Shown: positions 22,983-31,071 of the stretch, piece by piece
How the letters are laid out: every line of letters begins with the position of its first letter
Numbering within the stretch: the stretch's first letter is position 1
Assembly: GCF_014164505.1 (NCBI RefSeq)
Contig: NZ_JACJFI010000013.1
Location: forward strand, 1-35,497
Direction of reading: 5' to 3'
Source of the DNA: Shewanella sp. SG41-4
Lineage (GTDB): Bacteria; Pseudomonadota; Gammaproteobacteria; Enterobacterales; Shewanellaceae
Length of the DNA stretch: 35,497 bases
Notes under the pieces: generated by a model
What the model was told of the DNA's origin: nothing
What the model saw: only the letters and a program-made list of their open reading frames with translations
The model's database searches: none
Program-made: the position numbers and the translations under genes

Positions 22983-23284
22983 ATTGATTGTTGTTATTCA
23001 AATATACATTAGAGAATATTGTTTATTATCAAAATAGTATGAGTTTTAAAAAATATAAAATAATCACTAAACTCAGCCGTTAATGCTAATTCAACTAGCC
23101 ACTTGAACATTTAGATTGTCAATTATTGAGGCATCTAGAAATGCGTAGCGACAGCTCTAATAGGGTGAAGTACGATCTAATTAATAACAATCCCAGAATA
23201 AAGCACTTACGCCAAAACGATATTTAGACGATAAAATGGGTTTATCCCCCCCCATCTTTACACTTCTTTAATTGAACAAATAAT

Positions 23285-23299
23285 TGAGATTAATTATCA
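23285..23299. promoter_or_regulatory. Fur-box-like site upstream of the PepSY gene
   Basis: TGAGATTAATTATCA matches the 7-1-7 Fur consensus TGATAATNATTATCA at 12 of 14 fixed positions. It lies about 105-120 bases before the PepSY start. The wider gap (22876-23404) also has a run of eight C at 23246-23253 and no visible gene. Confidence 0.6.
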
Positions 23300-23404
23300 T
23301 TACCGCAAGTTTGTGGATTTGTATTAACGTTTATAAAAAATAATAAAATCAGCAGGTTTAACACTCTATTGCAATACTGCATGGCATAATTTGAGCAAAC
23401 AAAA

Positions 23405-24490
23405 ATGAACATGGTTTCGACATTAAAATGGTTTCACAACTGGGTAGGTTTTTTTATTAGCATCACCATGTTAATAGTACTTACCACTGGGGTATATCTC
23501 GGTAGCGTTGATTTACTCAAACGCCTAGACAGTAAAGATCAAACATACTCTCCAATCACACTTGAACAAAAAGCCGATACTGTTGCGAGTGTATTTGAGC
23601 GCTATCCCGACATGAGTACTGTTCGCTTTCCAACAGAACATACGCCATATATTCAAGCTAGCACTCGTGGTAAATCAATTGCATTGGACAAAGAGTTAAA
23701 TGAACTGTCGAGTAGCTCCTCTTTCGATTTACCTGGATATAGCACGGTATTTTGGTTGCATCGAAATTTTCTCATAGACAATGGTGGTAAATACATTAAT
23801 GCATGGGCATCGCTTGCGGGGGGCATCGTAACCTTAATTGGCATTTACCTGTGGTGGCGAGTGCGTAATGGATTTAGATTAAAACAAAGTATCCCTAAAA
23901 ATACCCGCTCAAGCAGTTTACTTAAAAGCCACATTCAACTGGGATTATTTATTTCAGTACCATTGTTTATATTGTGTATCAGCGGATTTTTAATCACTTA
24001 CAACAGCTTATGGACAGGTGTTCTTAAGCAAGATGCCACCAGCGAACAGACACTACCTTATTCTGTCAGCCAACCAAGTCATTGGTTAAGCCAGCTAAGC
24101 AACGCACAACAAATTTGGCCAGACGCAGAGCTTGTATCAGTGAGTAAACCACGCTCTAAGCCCAATAAAGACCAGCAAGCAGAAACAGATAAACCACAAG
24201 ACCTTGTGTACAGTATTCAATTCGATGAACATCTGGGCGTGTGGTTAAGAGAAGCTGATCGCATCAGCATGAATTATCAACAAGGAACGATTGAGTCAGT
24301 AATCAAACACAGTGACCGACCTTTATCAGCTAAAATTGCCAGTTTTGTTCGACCTCTACACGATGGACTGTACATGCCAGCAAGCTATGTAATGTTGATT
24401 ACCTTGGTGTCACTCATTGGCACATTGATTTTATCATTCAGTGTGGTGACCTTTTACCGACGTACTTTTAGTCGCAAAAAAGCCAGTTAA
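23405..24490 (+). CDS. PepSY-associated membrane protein (PepSY_TM family), iron-related
   Basis: A 361-residue inner-membrane protein of the PepSY-TM / iron-regulated membrane protein family. Helix 1 follows LKWFHNWVGFFISITMLIVL (8-27). A periplasmic PepSY-like part follows; helix 2 lies near WASLAGGIVTLIGIYLWWRV, helix 3 in LGLFISVPLFILCISGFLIT and helix 4 at VMLITLVSLIGTLILSFSVV. Histidines near the membrane faces (WLHRNF, RPLHDG) match the haem-binding or electron-transfer ideas proposed for the family. Members often occur with TonB-dependent siderophore receptors and may reduce ferric complexes; no receptor lies here. A Fur-box-like site upstream supports iron control. Start choice: first ATG, MNMVSTLKW; the second ATG at codon 3 is equally possible. 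Confidence 0.82.
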   Translation: MNMVSTLKWFHNWVGFFISITMLIVLTTGVYLGSVDLLKRLDSKDQTYSPITLEQKADTVASVFERYPDMSTVRFPTEHTPYIQASTRGKSIALDKELNELSSSSSFDLPGYSTVFWLHRNFLIDNGGKYINAWASLAGGIVTLIGIYLWWRVRNGFRLKQSIPKNTRSSSLLKSHIQLGLFISVPLFILCISGFLITYNSLWTGVLKQDATSEQTLPYSVSQPSHWLSQLSNAQQIWPDAELVSVSKPRSKPNKDQQAETDKPQDLVYSIQFDEHLGVWLREADRISMNYQQGTIESVIKHSDRPLSAKIASFVRPLHDGLYMPASYVMLITLVSLIGTLILSFSVVTFYRRTFSRKKAS

Positions 24491-24503
24491 CGAACAGCCC
24501 ACC

Positions 24504-24552
24504 ATGTTGCGCTACATTTCCTTCATACATCAACGGCAATGTAGCGCAGCAT
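24504..24552. terminator. Hairpin between convergent PepSY and thiolase genes
   Basis: ATGTTGCGCTACATT (24504-24518) pairs with AATGTAGCGCAGCAT (24538-24552), 15 bp with one G-T wobble and a 19-base loop. There is no long T-run on either strand. Its location between two convergent stops suggests a shared terminator, of a weak or Rho-assisted kind. Confidence 0.5.
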
Positions 24553-24568
24553 GAAATCAAACCGTTAG

Positions 24569-25738
24569 TTAAACGCCATATAACGTTACCACCACCGCGC
24601 CACCTAAACCTACATTATGTTGCAGCGCTAATGTGGCATTATCGACTTGTCGGTTGCCAGCTTGACCACGTAAGTGCCATGTCAGCTCTGTACATTGTGC
24701 CAACCCAGTAGCACCAATTGGGTGCCCTTTCGACATTAATCCACCCGATGGCCCAATGACAAATTTACCGCCATAAGTGTTGTCACCATTAGCAATCAAT
24801 TCAGCAGCGCCGCCTTCAGGACATAAGCCTAATGCCTCGTAAGTGATCACCTCATTTGGAGTAAAGCAATCGTGTAGCTCTATCACATCAATATCATTGG
24901 GGTCGATACCAGCATCATCATAAACCCGCTGCGCCGCTTGTTGGCTCATACCCTTACCGACGGCAAAAATTGGGTCTTGCCACGACTGCTCTGTATCAGT
25001 TGCCATTGCCTGCGCAATAATTTTTACCTTGGATGTTATGCCGTTTTGACGGGCAAACTGTTCACTGCAAACAATGGTCGCAGCTGCACCACAGGTGGGA
25101 GGACAAGCCATAAGCCGTGTTAAGTAGTTATCGTAAATTAACTTATCATCAAGCACTTGCTGATACGTTAATGGCGTTGAAAACATCGAGTATGGATTTT
25201 GTAACGCATGACGACGTGACTTTTCGGCCACCTTGGCAAAAATATCGGCACCGACATGATACTTATCCATATAATGTCGGCCAGCTGCACCAAAAGCGCG
25301 TAATGCAATTGGGCCTTGCGGGGCATTAAACTGCTTTAACACTGGCTCAATCCGCTCAAAAGGGCTTTCTCTGTCAGTCCAATGCGATCCCAATGCACCT
25401 GGTTGCATTTCTTCAAATCCAAACGCTAACGCACAATCCACTTGTCCAGACAACACCGCTTGGCGCGCAAGAAATAACGCTGTCGAGCCACTAGAACAAT
25501 TATTGTTAACATTGATAATTGGAATACCGCTTTGGATTACATCGTAGAATGCATGCTGCGCGCAGGTGCTGTCGCCATAAATATAGGCTCCATATGCTTG
25601 GCCAATTGACTTGGCGTCAAGACCAGCATCGGTTAATGCTAACTTAATCGCTTTAGCCGCCATCGCACGGTAGGGCTCATGTTTACCTGGTTTGCAAAAA
25701 GGGATCATTCCAACCCCTGCCACTCTTACTGTTGTCAT
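24569..25738 (-). CDS. Thiolase-family protein, SCP2/lipid-transfer type
   Basis: A 389-residue thiolase-fold protein of the SCP2-thiolase (lipid-transfer protein-like) branch. The nucleophile is C81 in NVNNNCSSGSTALFLARQAV. The second active-site region is VIELHDCFTPNEVITYEALGL, and the C-terminal motif is GGLMSKGHPIGATGLAQ. The HDCF arrangement, rather than the C-terminal CxG of biosynthetic or degradative thiolases, defines this branch, so cleavage of 3-ketoacyl-CoA versus another acyl-CoA reaction cannot be decided. It has no fatty-acid oxidation partners here, and its 5' region faces amt. No membrane segments or signal. Confidence 0.87.
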   Translation of the reverse strand: MTTVRVAGVGMIPFCKPGKHEPYRAMAAKAIKLALTDAGLDAKSIGQAYGAYIYGDSTCAQHAFYDVIQSGIPIINVNNNCSSGSTALFLARQAVLSGQVDCALAFGFEEMQPGALGSHWTDRESPFERIEPVLKQFNAPQGPIALRAFGAAGRHYMDKYHVGADIFAKVAEKSRRHALQNPYSMFSTPLTYQQVLDDKLIYDNYLTRLMACPPTCGAAATIVCSEQFARQNGITSKVKIIAQAMATDTEQSWQDPIFAVGKGMSQQAAQRVYDDAGIDPNDIDVIELHDCFTPNEVITYEALGLCPEGGAAELIANGDNTYGGKFVIGPSGGLMSKGHPIGATGLAQCTELTWHLRGQAGNRQVDNATLALQHNVGLGGAVVVTLYGV

Positions 25739-25920
25739 ATTGCTCCCGTAATGCTGTTTCTAGTGAGATGTTATTGGGGATCAGTTATTAATAATCTGGA
25801 GTCGGGATTTTTACACCTAGTGTATTTTTCATCCTTGTTATTGGACAATATTATCTTAATGACGACTGTTAACATAAAGTTAATTTACTTGCAGCGCAAC
25901 GCACCAAAGGCAAGCATTGG

Positions 25921-25937
25921 CGCACCAATATGGAACA
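25921..25937. promoter_or_regulatory. NtrC-like site 1 upstream of amt (weakest)
   Basis: CGCACC-AATAT-GGAACA matches the NtrC pattern TGCACC-N5-GGTGCA at 9 of 12 positions. It is the farthest of three such sites from the sigma-54 promoter. Confidence 0.4.
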
Positions 25938-25995
25938 TTCCTAGTCCAAGCATCAATCATTACAGACACTATTGAGTACTGAGTTGACATCAAAA

Positions 25996-26012
25996 TGCAC
26001 CGAAGTAGTACA
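25996..26012. promoter_or_regulatory. NtrC-like site 2 upstream of amt
   Basis: TGCACC-GAAGT-AGTACA matches TGCACC-N5-GGTGCA at 10 of 12 positions. Its centre is about 113 bases before the predicted transcription start. Confidence 0.5.
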
Positions 26013-26047
26013 TTTAATGGATCATTTCAGCAACATTTTCAGACATT

Positions 26048-26064
26048 TGCACCATATAGGTTCA
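26048..26064. promoter_or_regulatory. NtrC-like site 3 upstream of amt (best)
   Basis: TGCACC-ATATA-GGTTCA matches TGCACC-N5-GGTGCA at 11 of 12 positions. It lies about 53-69 bases before the predicted transcription start. Confidence 0.65.
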
Positions 26065-26090
26065 GAAAAATGCCAGCCATGTATCGGTTT

Positions 26091-26106
26091 AGGAATGACT
26101 TTTGCT
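26091..26106 (+). promoter_or_regulatory. Sigma-54 promoter of amt
   Basis: A -24 GG (26092-26093) and a -12 TTGCT (26102-26106) are separated by exactly 8 bases, as in TGGCACGN4TTGCW. The CACG part of the -24 box is replaced by AATG. Transcription should start near 26117, leaving a leader of about 37 nt. Confidence 0.65.
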
Positions 26107-26153
26107 TTATAAAAGTATGAATTTCAACAGAGAATCGTTTTGTGGGAACTGAA

Positions 26154-27356
26154 ATGAATAATATTAGTGATGCTATTGGCGTCATTGCACAAAGTGCAGA
26201 CACCTTGTTCATCTTACTTGGTGCAATTATGGTGTTAGCCATGCACGCAGGCTTTGCATTTTTAGAAATGGGCACCGTGAGGCATAAAAACCAAGTTAAC
26301 GCCTTGGTTAAAATTCTAACTGACTTTGCCTTTTCCGCTATCGCCTACTTTGTCATTGGTTATCAAATAGCTTATGGCAATCACTTTTTTGTCAGCGCAG
26401 AAAGCTTAACCACTGATAATGGCTACCAACTGGTTAAGTTTTTCTTCTTACTCACATTTGCAGCAGCCATTCCAGCAATTGTATCTGGCGGTATTGCTGA
26501 ACGCGGCAGCTTCAGACCTTTCTTATTGGCATCAGCTTTAATTGTTGCCTTCGTATATCCGCTATTTGAAGGGATTATGTGGAACGGTAATTATGGATTT
26601 CAAGCTTGGTTAGAAAGCCAATTCGGCGCCCAATTTCATGACTTTGCCGGTTCCGTTGTAGTGCATGCCATGGGCGGTTGGTTAGCCTTAGTCGCCATTT
26701 ACTTATTAGGAGCTCGCCGTGGTCGTAAACCGGGAATCGCATTTGCGCCATCAAATATTCCCTTTCTAGCGCTAGGCTCTTGGGTGTTAATTGTCGGTTG
26801 GTTTGGCTTTAACGTTATGTCAGCGCAAACCCTCGACGGTATTAGTGGTTTAGTGGCGGTAAACAGTTTAATGGCTATGGTTGGCGGTACGATTGTGGCA
26901 CTTGTGGTGGGTAAGAATGACCCAGGCTTTATTCATAACGGACCACTAGCAGGCTTAGTTGCTGTGTGTGCAGGTTCTGACTTAATGCATCCTGTCGGCG
27001 CGTTTGTCGTCGGTGGTGTGGCAGGCGGTTTATTTGTTTGGGTGTACACTAAATTACAACGCAGCAACAAGATAGATGACGTACTAGGAGTATGGCCTCT
27101 TCACGGTTTATGTGGAGTATGGGGCGGTATTGCTGCCGGTATTTTTGGCCAGCAAGCTTTCGGAGGATTAGGTGGTGTGAGTTTTATGTCGCAACTCATT
27201 GGCAGTATTGCTGGCGTTGTGGTGGCAATTGTTGGCGGTATGATTGTGTATGGCGCAGTTAATAAAGTATCGAGTTTACGCTTAAGCCAAGAAGATGAAT
27301 TTATTGGGGCGGATTTAGCGATACATAAGATTGGCTCAACCAATTCAGATAAGTGA
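26154..27356 (+). CDS. amt: Ammonium transporter (Amt family)
   Basis: A 400-residue ammonium channel of the Amt/MEP/Rh family with about 11 membrane spans and no cleavable signal. The pore-lining twin histidines are in the segments VVVHAMGGWLALVAIYLLGA and WPLHGLCGVWGGIAAGIFG. The substrate-vestibule region includes AFLEMGTVRHKNQVNALVKI and FEGIMWNGNYGF. It moves ammonium into the cell under nitrogen limitation. The ATG at 26154 has GGGA upstream; a GTG at 26142 would translate through that site. A sigma-54 promoter and three NtrC-like sites lie upstream, which fits classical nitrogen control. No glnK gene adjoins it, unlike the usual glnK-amtB arrangement, so its PII partner must be elsewhere. 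A strong terminator follows. Confidence 0.93.
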   Translation: MNNISDAIGVIAQSADTLFILLGAIMVLAMHAGFAFLEMGTVRHKNQVNALVKILTDFAFSAIAYFVIGYQIAYGNHFFVSAESLTTDNGYQLVKFFFLLTFAAAIPAIVSGGIAERGSFRPFLLASALIVAFVYPLFEGIMWNGNYGFQAWLESQFGAQFHDFAGSVVVHAMGGWLALVAIYLLGARRGRKPGIAFAPSNIPFLALGSWVLIVGWFGFNVMSAQTLDGISGLVAVNSLMAMVGGTIVALVVGKNDPGFIHNGPLAGLVAVCAGSDLMHPVGAFVVGGVAGGLFVWVYTKLQRSNKIDDVLGVWPLHGLCGVWGGIAAGIFGQQAFGGLGGVSFMSQLIGSIAGVVVAIVGGMIVYGAVNKVSSLRLSQEDEFIGADLAIHKIGSTNSDK

Positions 27357-27377
27357 TGATGCTAAGTCACTTATAGT

Positions 27378-27411
27378 AAAAAGGGGCGGAAATGAATTTC
27401 TGCCCCTTTTT
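27378..27411. terminator. Bidirectional intrinsic terminator after amt
   Basis: AAAAAGGGGC (27378-27387) pairs with GCCCCTTTTT (27402-27411), and the stem continues inward through GAAAT/ATTTC with one G-T wobble. A- and T-runs on the two sides let it serve amt (plus) and the convergent small gene (minus). Confidence 0.9.
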
Positions 27412-27431
27412 ACACGAAACAGAGTCTACAA

Positions 27432-27680
27432 TCAGTGCTTCGATTTAACCCCATTCTTAACCATCTCTTGACCGTTTTCGAAGATTTCAGCGGTAATCCA
27501 GCGGCCAAGTAATAGCTTGTGGTTATCACCAAATACCGCAACAAAATGACGACCATCAGCATTACTAGTTGCCATACCCACACCCGCAACACCTTCCAAA
27601 CCTAAACCGCCCTTCTCCACCGACAGTAAAAAGCGTTCTAATTCGGCTAAATTATCAATCACATCATTTTCAATATTCAT
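27432..27680 (-). CDS. Small unknown protein (82 aa)
   Basis: I do not recognise this 82-residue protein. An acidic helical N-terminus (ENDVIDNLAELERFLLSVE) precedes a Gly/Ala-rich middle (GGLGLEGVAGVGMATS). A strand-rich part, RHFVAVFGDNHKLLLGRWIT, follows and the tail ends in basic residues. It is soluble, with no signal peptide. GGGAAG lies a few bases before the ATG, and its 3' end shares a terminator with amt. Codon use and the clean ribosome binding site support a real gene. No functional link to amt can be claimed, because the two are convergent. Confidence 0.65.
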   Translation of the reverse strand: MNIENDVIDNLAELERFLLSVEKGGLGLEGVAGVGMATSNADGRHFVAVFGDNHKLLLGRWITAEIFENGQEMVKNGVKSKH

Positions 27681-27816
27681 TTAACTTCCCAACAACTTTA
27701 GATCAAAACTTGGGTGCTACTTTAACCCATTGAACCTCAATAAGGTATATTGTATGCCATCTGAGCCTATAGCGCTGGTTACTGTACCACTCACTCAGGT
27801 CTAGCCGCTAAGATGA

Positions 27817-29220
27817 TTAAAAACGTAACGTAAGATCAATCAGCTGCGCATCGTCATCGTATGAATCAAAATTAATCGACAACATCACAGTCCCTTTTGT
27901 CAGCATAATGTTATCAAAATTATCTTCTGCGTTTGGGTATCGCTCCAACAATTGCGATTTGATAGTAGGCAAATGATAACTAGCAAGCACAGCATTAAAT
28001 TCACTCATCGTTTGCGTGCCAAACATCGACTCGGTAATTTTAATTGAATTAACGACTCCTTGGCGATCAAAACCCAATAATACATTGCTATTCACCAGCA
28101 CTTTTGGACCGTTGTCTGTCAATTGGATTTGGTTGATGAGCTGTTGTGGTTGCAAGGTATAAGCTTGCTTAAATGCTAATGTCAACAATGTTGCGATGTC
28201 GATATTATCAAAGTTACCGAACTTAACGTGATGATCATCAGTGACTGTTAATGGCATAATGGCAAAGCTGTTAAGTCGAGAAACAGCAGCATTATCTAGA
28301 CTTTCATTATAGTCTTCAAAGGTTAATATCAATCGGCTATTTTTACCTGCCACACTGTAAACATCACCTTGCTTTTTAAGCGCTAAATGCGCTTTCACGC
28401 TAGCAAGCCCATCACCTTGACGCACTTGGTTAGCAATCACCCAATTATCGCCATCATAGTTTTCACTTAAGGCAATTTGGTTTTGACCATGGCCATTTAA
28501 CAATCCTAAATCCTGGGTAATCATCTCGATACGATTGTCTTTAACAACAAACCATAGACTGCGCCCATAACCATAAACGGTTGCACCATTGTCGAGTTGC
28601 AACTGAATACTGTGAGGACCTAATGCTTGTTGTAAAACATCAACCGAGTCACCAATGTGTATGCCATAGGCGCTGTCGGTTGTAATAAGCGCATCAGGTG
28701 CTTGGTGTTTTTGCGCTTGCTTTAATACATTCCCCTCGTTTGGCATCGTCAATTGAACTGTGGTTTGGGTATACGAAACCGATTTACCTTCGCTGTTATA
28801 AGGTGTTGGATCTTTGCTCAGTTGTGTATCGTCACAAAAGGTAACGTATTGCGCAGTGGTAATCACATGGATTTGCTTGGTGTTCGATTTAACTCGGCTA
28901 CTGTCATCTTGCAAGTCAATACTTCGCTCAATTCCACCAACACTTAATCTATCAATAATAATCGCATCCGCTCCTGCTGCTGCAGCTTTTCGCTGTATTT
29001 CCACAAAGGCTTGTTGTATATAAGCATCACGATGGGACAACACGCCATCACTAGACGATTCCAGCAAGTCTGGGTCAATATCGTAGACGATTTTATCATT
29101 GGCTGTATTAATAGTGTGTGGACTACAAAGTGGGTAAAAATCTAAAATTGGCGGTAAATCATTGGCGTTTATAGCAGGGCTTAACATTGCACAACCAATC
29201 AAAAAAAGTGAAGATTTCAT
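27817..29220 (-). CDS. Unknown secreted (periplasmic) protein (467 aa)
   Basis: I do not recognise this 467-residue protein. The N-terminus is a Sec signal peptide (MKSSLFLIGCAMLSPAINA, cleavage after ANA/N). The mature part begins with a segment including AAAAGADAIIIDRL, a pattern seen in several small periplasmic domains of envelope proteins. It continues as a mainly beta-rich body with repeated hydrophobic strands (ITTDSAYGIHIGDSVDVLQQ, TVYGYGRSLWFVVKDNRIEM) and ends in LSINFDSYDDDAQLIDLTLRF; the terminal Phe is like that of outer-membrane proteins, though a barrel is not evident. Two Cys (PLCSP, TFCDD) could form a disulfide. It is transcribed divergently from the CotH-like lipoprotein gene, about 290 bp away. 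Confidence 0.75.
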   Translation of the reverse strand: MKSSLFLIGCAMLSPAINANDLPPILDFYPLCSPHTINTANDKIVYDIDPDLLESSSDGVLSHRDAYIQQAFVEIQRKAAAAGADAIIIDRLSVGGIERSIDLQDDSSRVKSNTKQIHVITTAQYVTFCDDTQLSKDPTPYNSEGKSVSYTQTTVQLTMPNEGNVLKQAQKHQAPDALITTDSAYGIHIGDSVDVLQQALGPHSIQLQLDNGATVYGYGRSLWFVVKDNRIEMITQDLGLLNGHGQNQIALSENYDGDNWVIANQVRQGDGLASVKAHLALKKQGDVYSVAGKNSRLILTFEDYNESLDNAAVSRLNSFAIMPLTVTDDHHVKFGNFDNIDIATLLTLAFKQAYTLQPQQLINQIQLTDNGPKVLVNSNVLLGFDRQGVVNSIKITESMFGTQTMSEFNAVLASYHLPTIKSQLLERYPNAEDNFDNIMLTKGTVMLSINFDSYDDDAQLIDLTLRF

Positions 29221-29508
29221 TTATCGTCCTTGAATATTAATTATTAAGAATATGTTTTTTTACAAGACGTTAACATTATTATTGTTCACTAACCTAAAGA
29301 TAAACCTCTTCACTGTAAACTCATTTATCTTATCGAATACCGGTGGCGACGGCTATTAGCACGCAAATATATCACAGTGAACAAGATCGCACTTTTATCG
29401 ACTTGCTATTTTGTTCCACACTCACTGTGCAGTTTCTGCACTTTTACTCTCTAACATGCTGGTAATGACTTTATGTTAACAATCTTACCCAAGTACTAGG
29501 AGAGCCCG

Positions 29509-30996
29509 ATGTTTTCCCTTAATAACTTACACCTCAAAAAGCGGTTAATTAACCAGCCAATGACACTATTACTTATCATGACACTCAGTTGTGCTTTCAT
29601 ACTCACAGGTTGTGGTAGCGACAGTGATAGCAACAGCGAAATAGCCGAAACGGTCATTAGCTCTGATACTGACACAAGCACTGATACCGAAACAGAGGTC
29701 ACTGACGCAGATTTTGTAGCGACCGATTGGACAGACGAAACCCACAGCAAAAATGTCGACCCTAACTTTGATGAAGTGTTTAGTGATACCGAAGTTAAAC
29801 GGCTTGATATCGTTGTCACACAAGCGCGCTGGCAAAGCATGTTAGATGACATGACGGCACTCTATGGTGAATTTGGTAGAAGCTCATCAAATAGCTTAAG
29901 TGATACCGATGAAGATCCTATTTTTGTTCCAGCTGAAGTATTTTATAACGGCACGCAATGGTATCGCGTCGGCATCCGCTTTAAAGGTAATTCATCACTG
30001 CAAACTAGCTGGCAACAAGGCATTCTTAAACTGGCACTTAAACTTGATTTCGACGAGTATGAAGACGATTACCCGCAAATTAAAAACCAACGCTTTTATG
30101 GCTTTAAAAAGTTTAGTTTAAAAAACAACTTTGATGACGAGTCAATGTTACGTGAAAAAGTTGCTGCGGATGTGTTTAAAGATGCAGGGCTTGCTGTATC
30201 TCACACTGGGTTTTATACCTTATACGTTGACCATGGCGACGGCCCTGAATATTTTGGTTTATATACTCTTGTAGAAGAAATTGATGACACTGTAATCGAC
30301 ACGCAATTTTCTAGCGACAAAGGTAACTTGTACAAACCCGAAGATGATGGCGCAATGTTTGTTGATGGGTCATTTAATCAAGAAGACTTTGAGAAAAAAA
30401 CTAACGAAGACGACGAAGATTGGTCTGACATACAAGCCCTGTTTACCGCCCTACACGCCGACACTCGCAGCACAGATCCTGAAACATGGCGAGCCAATCT
30501 AGAAACGGTATTTGATGTTGATGTATTTTTAAAATACTTAGCCGTTAATGGCATCATTCAAAACTGGGACACTTACGGCTTAATGCCACACAATTACTAT
30601 TTATATAACAATCCAGACAATTCAAAACTGACCTGGATACCTTGGGACAACAACGAAGCATTGCAAGACGGGAAACAAGGTGGCGCATTGTCGTTAGACT
30701 TCTCAGACCTCAACTCAAGCAGCTGGCCACTCATATCAAAACTGTACGCAGATGATGTATACCGTGACCGCTACAACCAGTTTTTACTTGAGGTTATCAG
30801 CGATGCATTCGAAACCAATAAAATACAAGCAAGCTACAATGCTTACTCTGCACTTGTTGCCCCTTATGCGACCACTGAAGTATCTGGGTATAGCTTTTTA
30901 GAAAGTAGCAGCGATTTTTACCGTGCTATCGATGAGCTAATAGAGCATGCAGAAGATAGAGCCACTGCTGTAGAAAGCTATTTAGACAAACAATAA
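29509..30996 (+). CDS. CotH-kinase-family lipoprotein
   Basis: A 495-residue lipoprotein. The signal peptide ends in a lipobox, LTGC (C35), followed by an acidic Ser/Asp/Thr-rich linker to about residue 85. The body matches the CotH protein-kinase-like fold: FKGNSS near residue 164, FKKFSLKNNFDDESMLREK, YFGLYTLVEEIDD with the conserved Glu/Asp, KGNLYKPED, and the metal-binding segment TWIPWDNNEALQDG. B. subtilis CotH phosphorylates spore-coat proteins. In Gram-negative marine bacteria the family is found in secreted or outer-membrane proteins of unknown target. The start has AGGAGA upstream. A strong terminator follows. Being a lipoprotein, any kinase activity would be outside the cytoplasm, where ATP is scarce, so the donor is an open question. 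Confidence 0.85.
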   Translation: MFSLNNLHLKKRLINQPMTLLLIMTLSCAFILTGCGSDSDSNSEIAETVISSDTDTSTDTETEVTDADFVATDWTDETHSKNVDPNFDEVFSDTEVKRLDIVVTQARWQSMLDDMTALYGEFGRSSSNSLSDTDEDPIFVPAEVFYNGTQWYRVGIRFKGNSSLQTSWQQGILKLALKLDFDEYEDDYPQIKNQRFYGFKKFSLKNNFDDESMLREKVAADVFKDAGLAVSHTGFYTLYVDHGDGPEYFGLYTLVEEIDDTVIDTQFSSDKGNLYKPEDDGAMFVDGSFNQEDFEKKTNEDDEDWSDIQALFTALHADTRSTDPETWRANLETVFDVDVFLKYLAVNGIIQNWDTYGLMPHNYYLYNNPDNSKLTWIPWDNNEALQDGKQGGALSLDFSDLNSSSWPLISKLYADDVYRDRYNQFLLEVISDAFETNKIQASYNAYSALVAPYATTEVSGYSFLESSSDFYRAIDELIEHAEDRATAVESYLDKQ

Positions 30997-31020
30997 ATGC
31001 ATTTCTAACCCGCAGAAATT

Positions 31021-31052
31021 AAAAAGCCCATCACTTCGGTGATGGGCTTTTT
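31021..31052. terminator. Bidirectional terminator between cotH-like and ycaO genes
   Basis: A perfect 14-bp stem, AAAAAGCCCATCAC (31021-31034) with GTGATGGGCTTTTT (31039-31052), is closed by the very stable TTCG loop. A- and T-runs make it work for both convergent genes. Confidence 0.95.
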
Positions 31053-31071
31053 ATATCAATAAAATCGATGA

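Noticed and set aside
25901-25928. Direct repeat GCACCAA upstream of amt
   Set aside because: The second copy is part of NtrC-like site 1; the first lacks the other half-site, so I did not count it as a separate operator.
29496-29852. 118-codon minus-strand frame over the start of the CotH-like gene
   Set aside because: Its Ser/Val-rich repeats are the antisense reading of the acidic Ser/Asp/Thr linker; no ribosome binding site.
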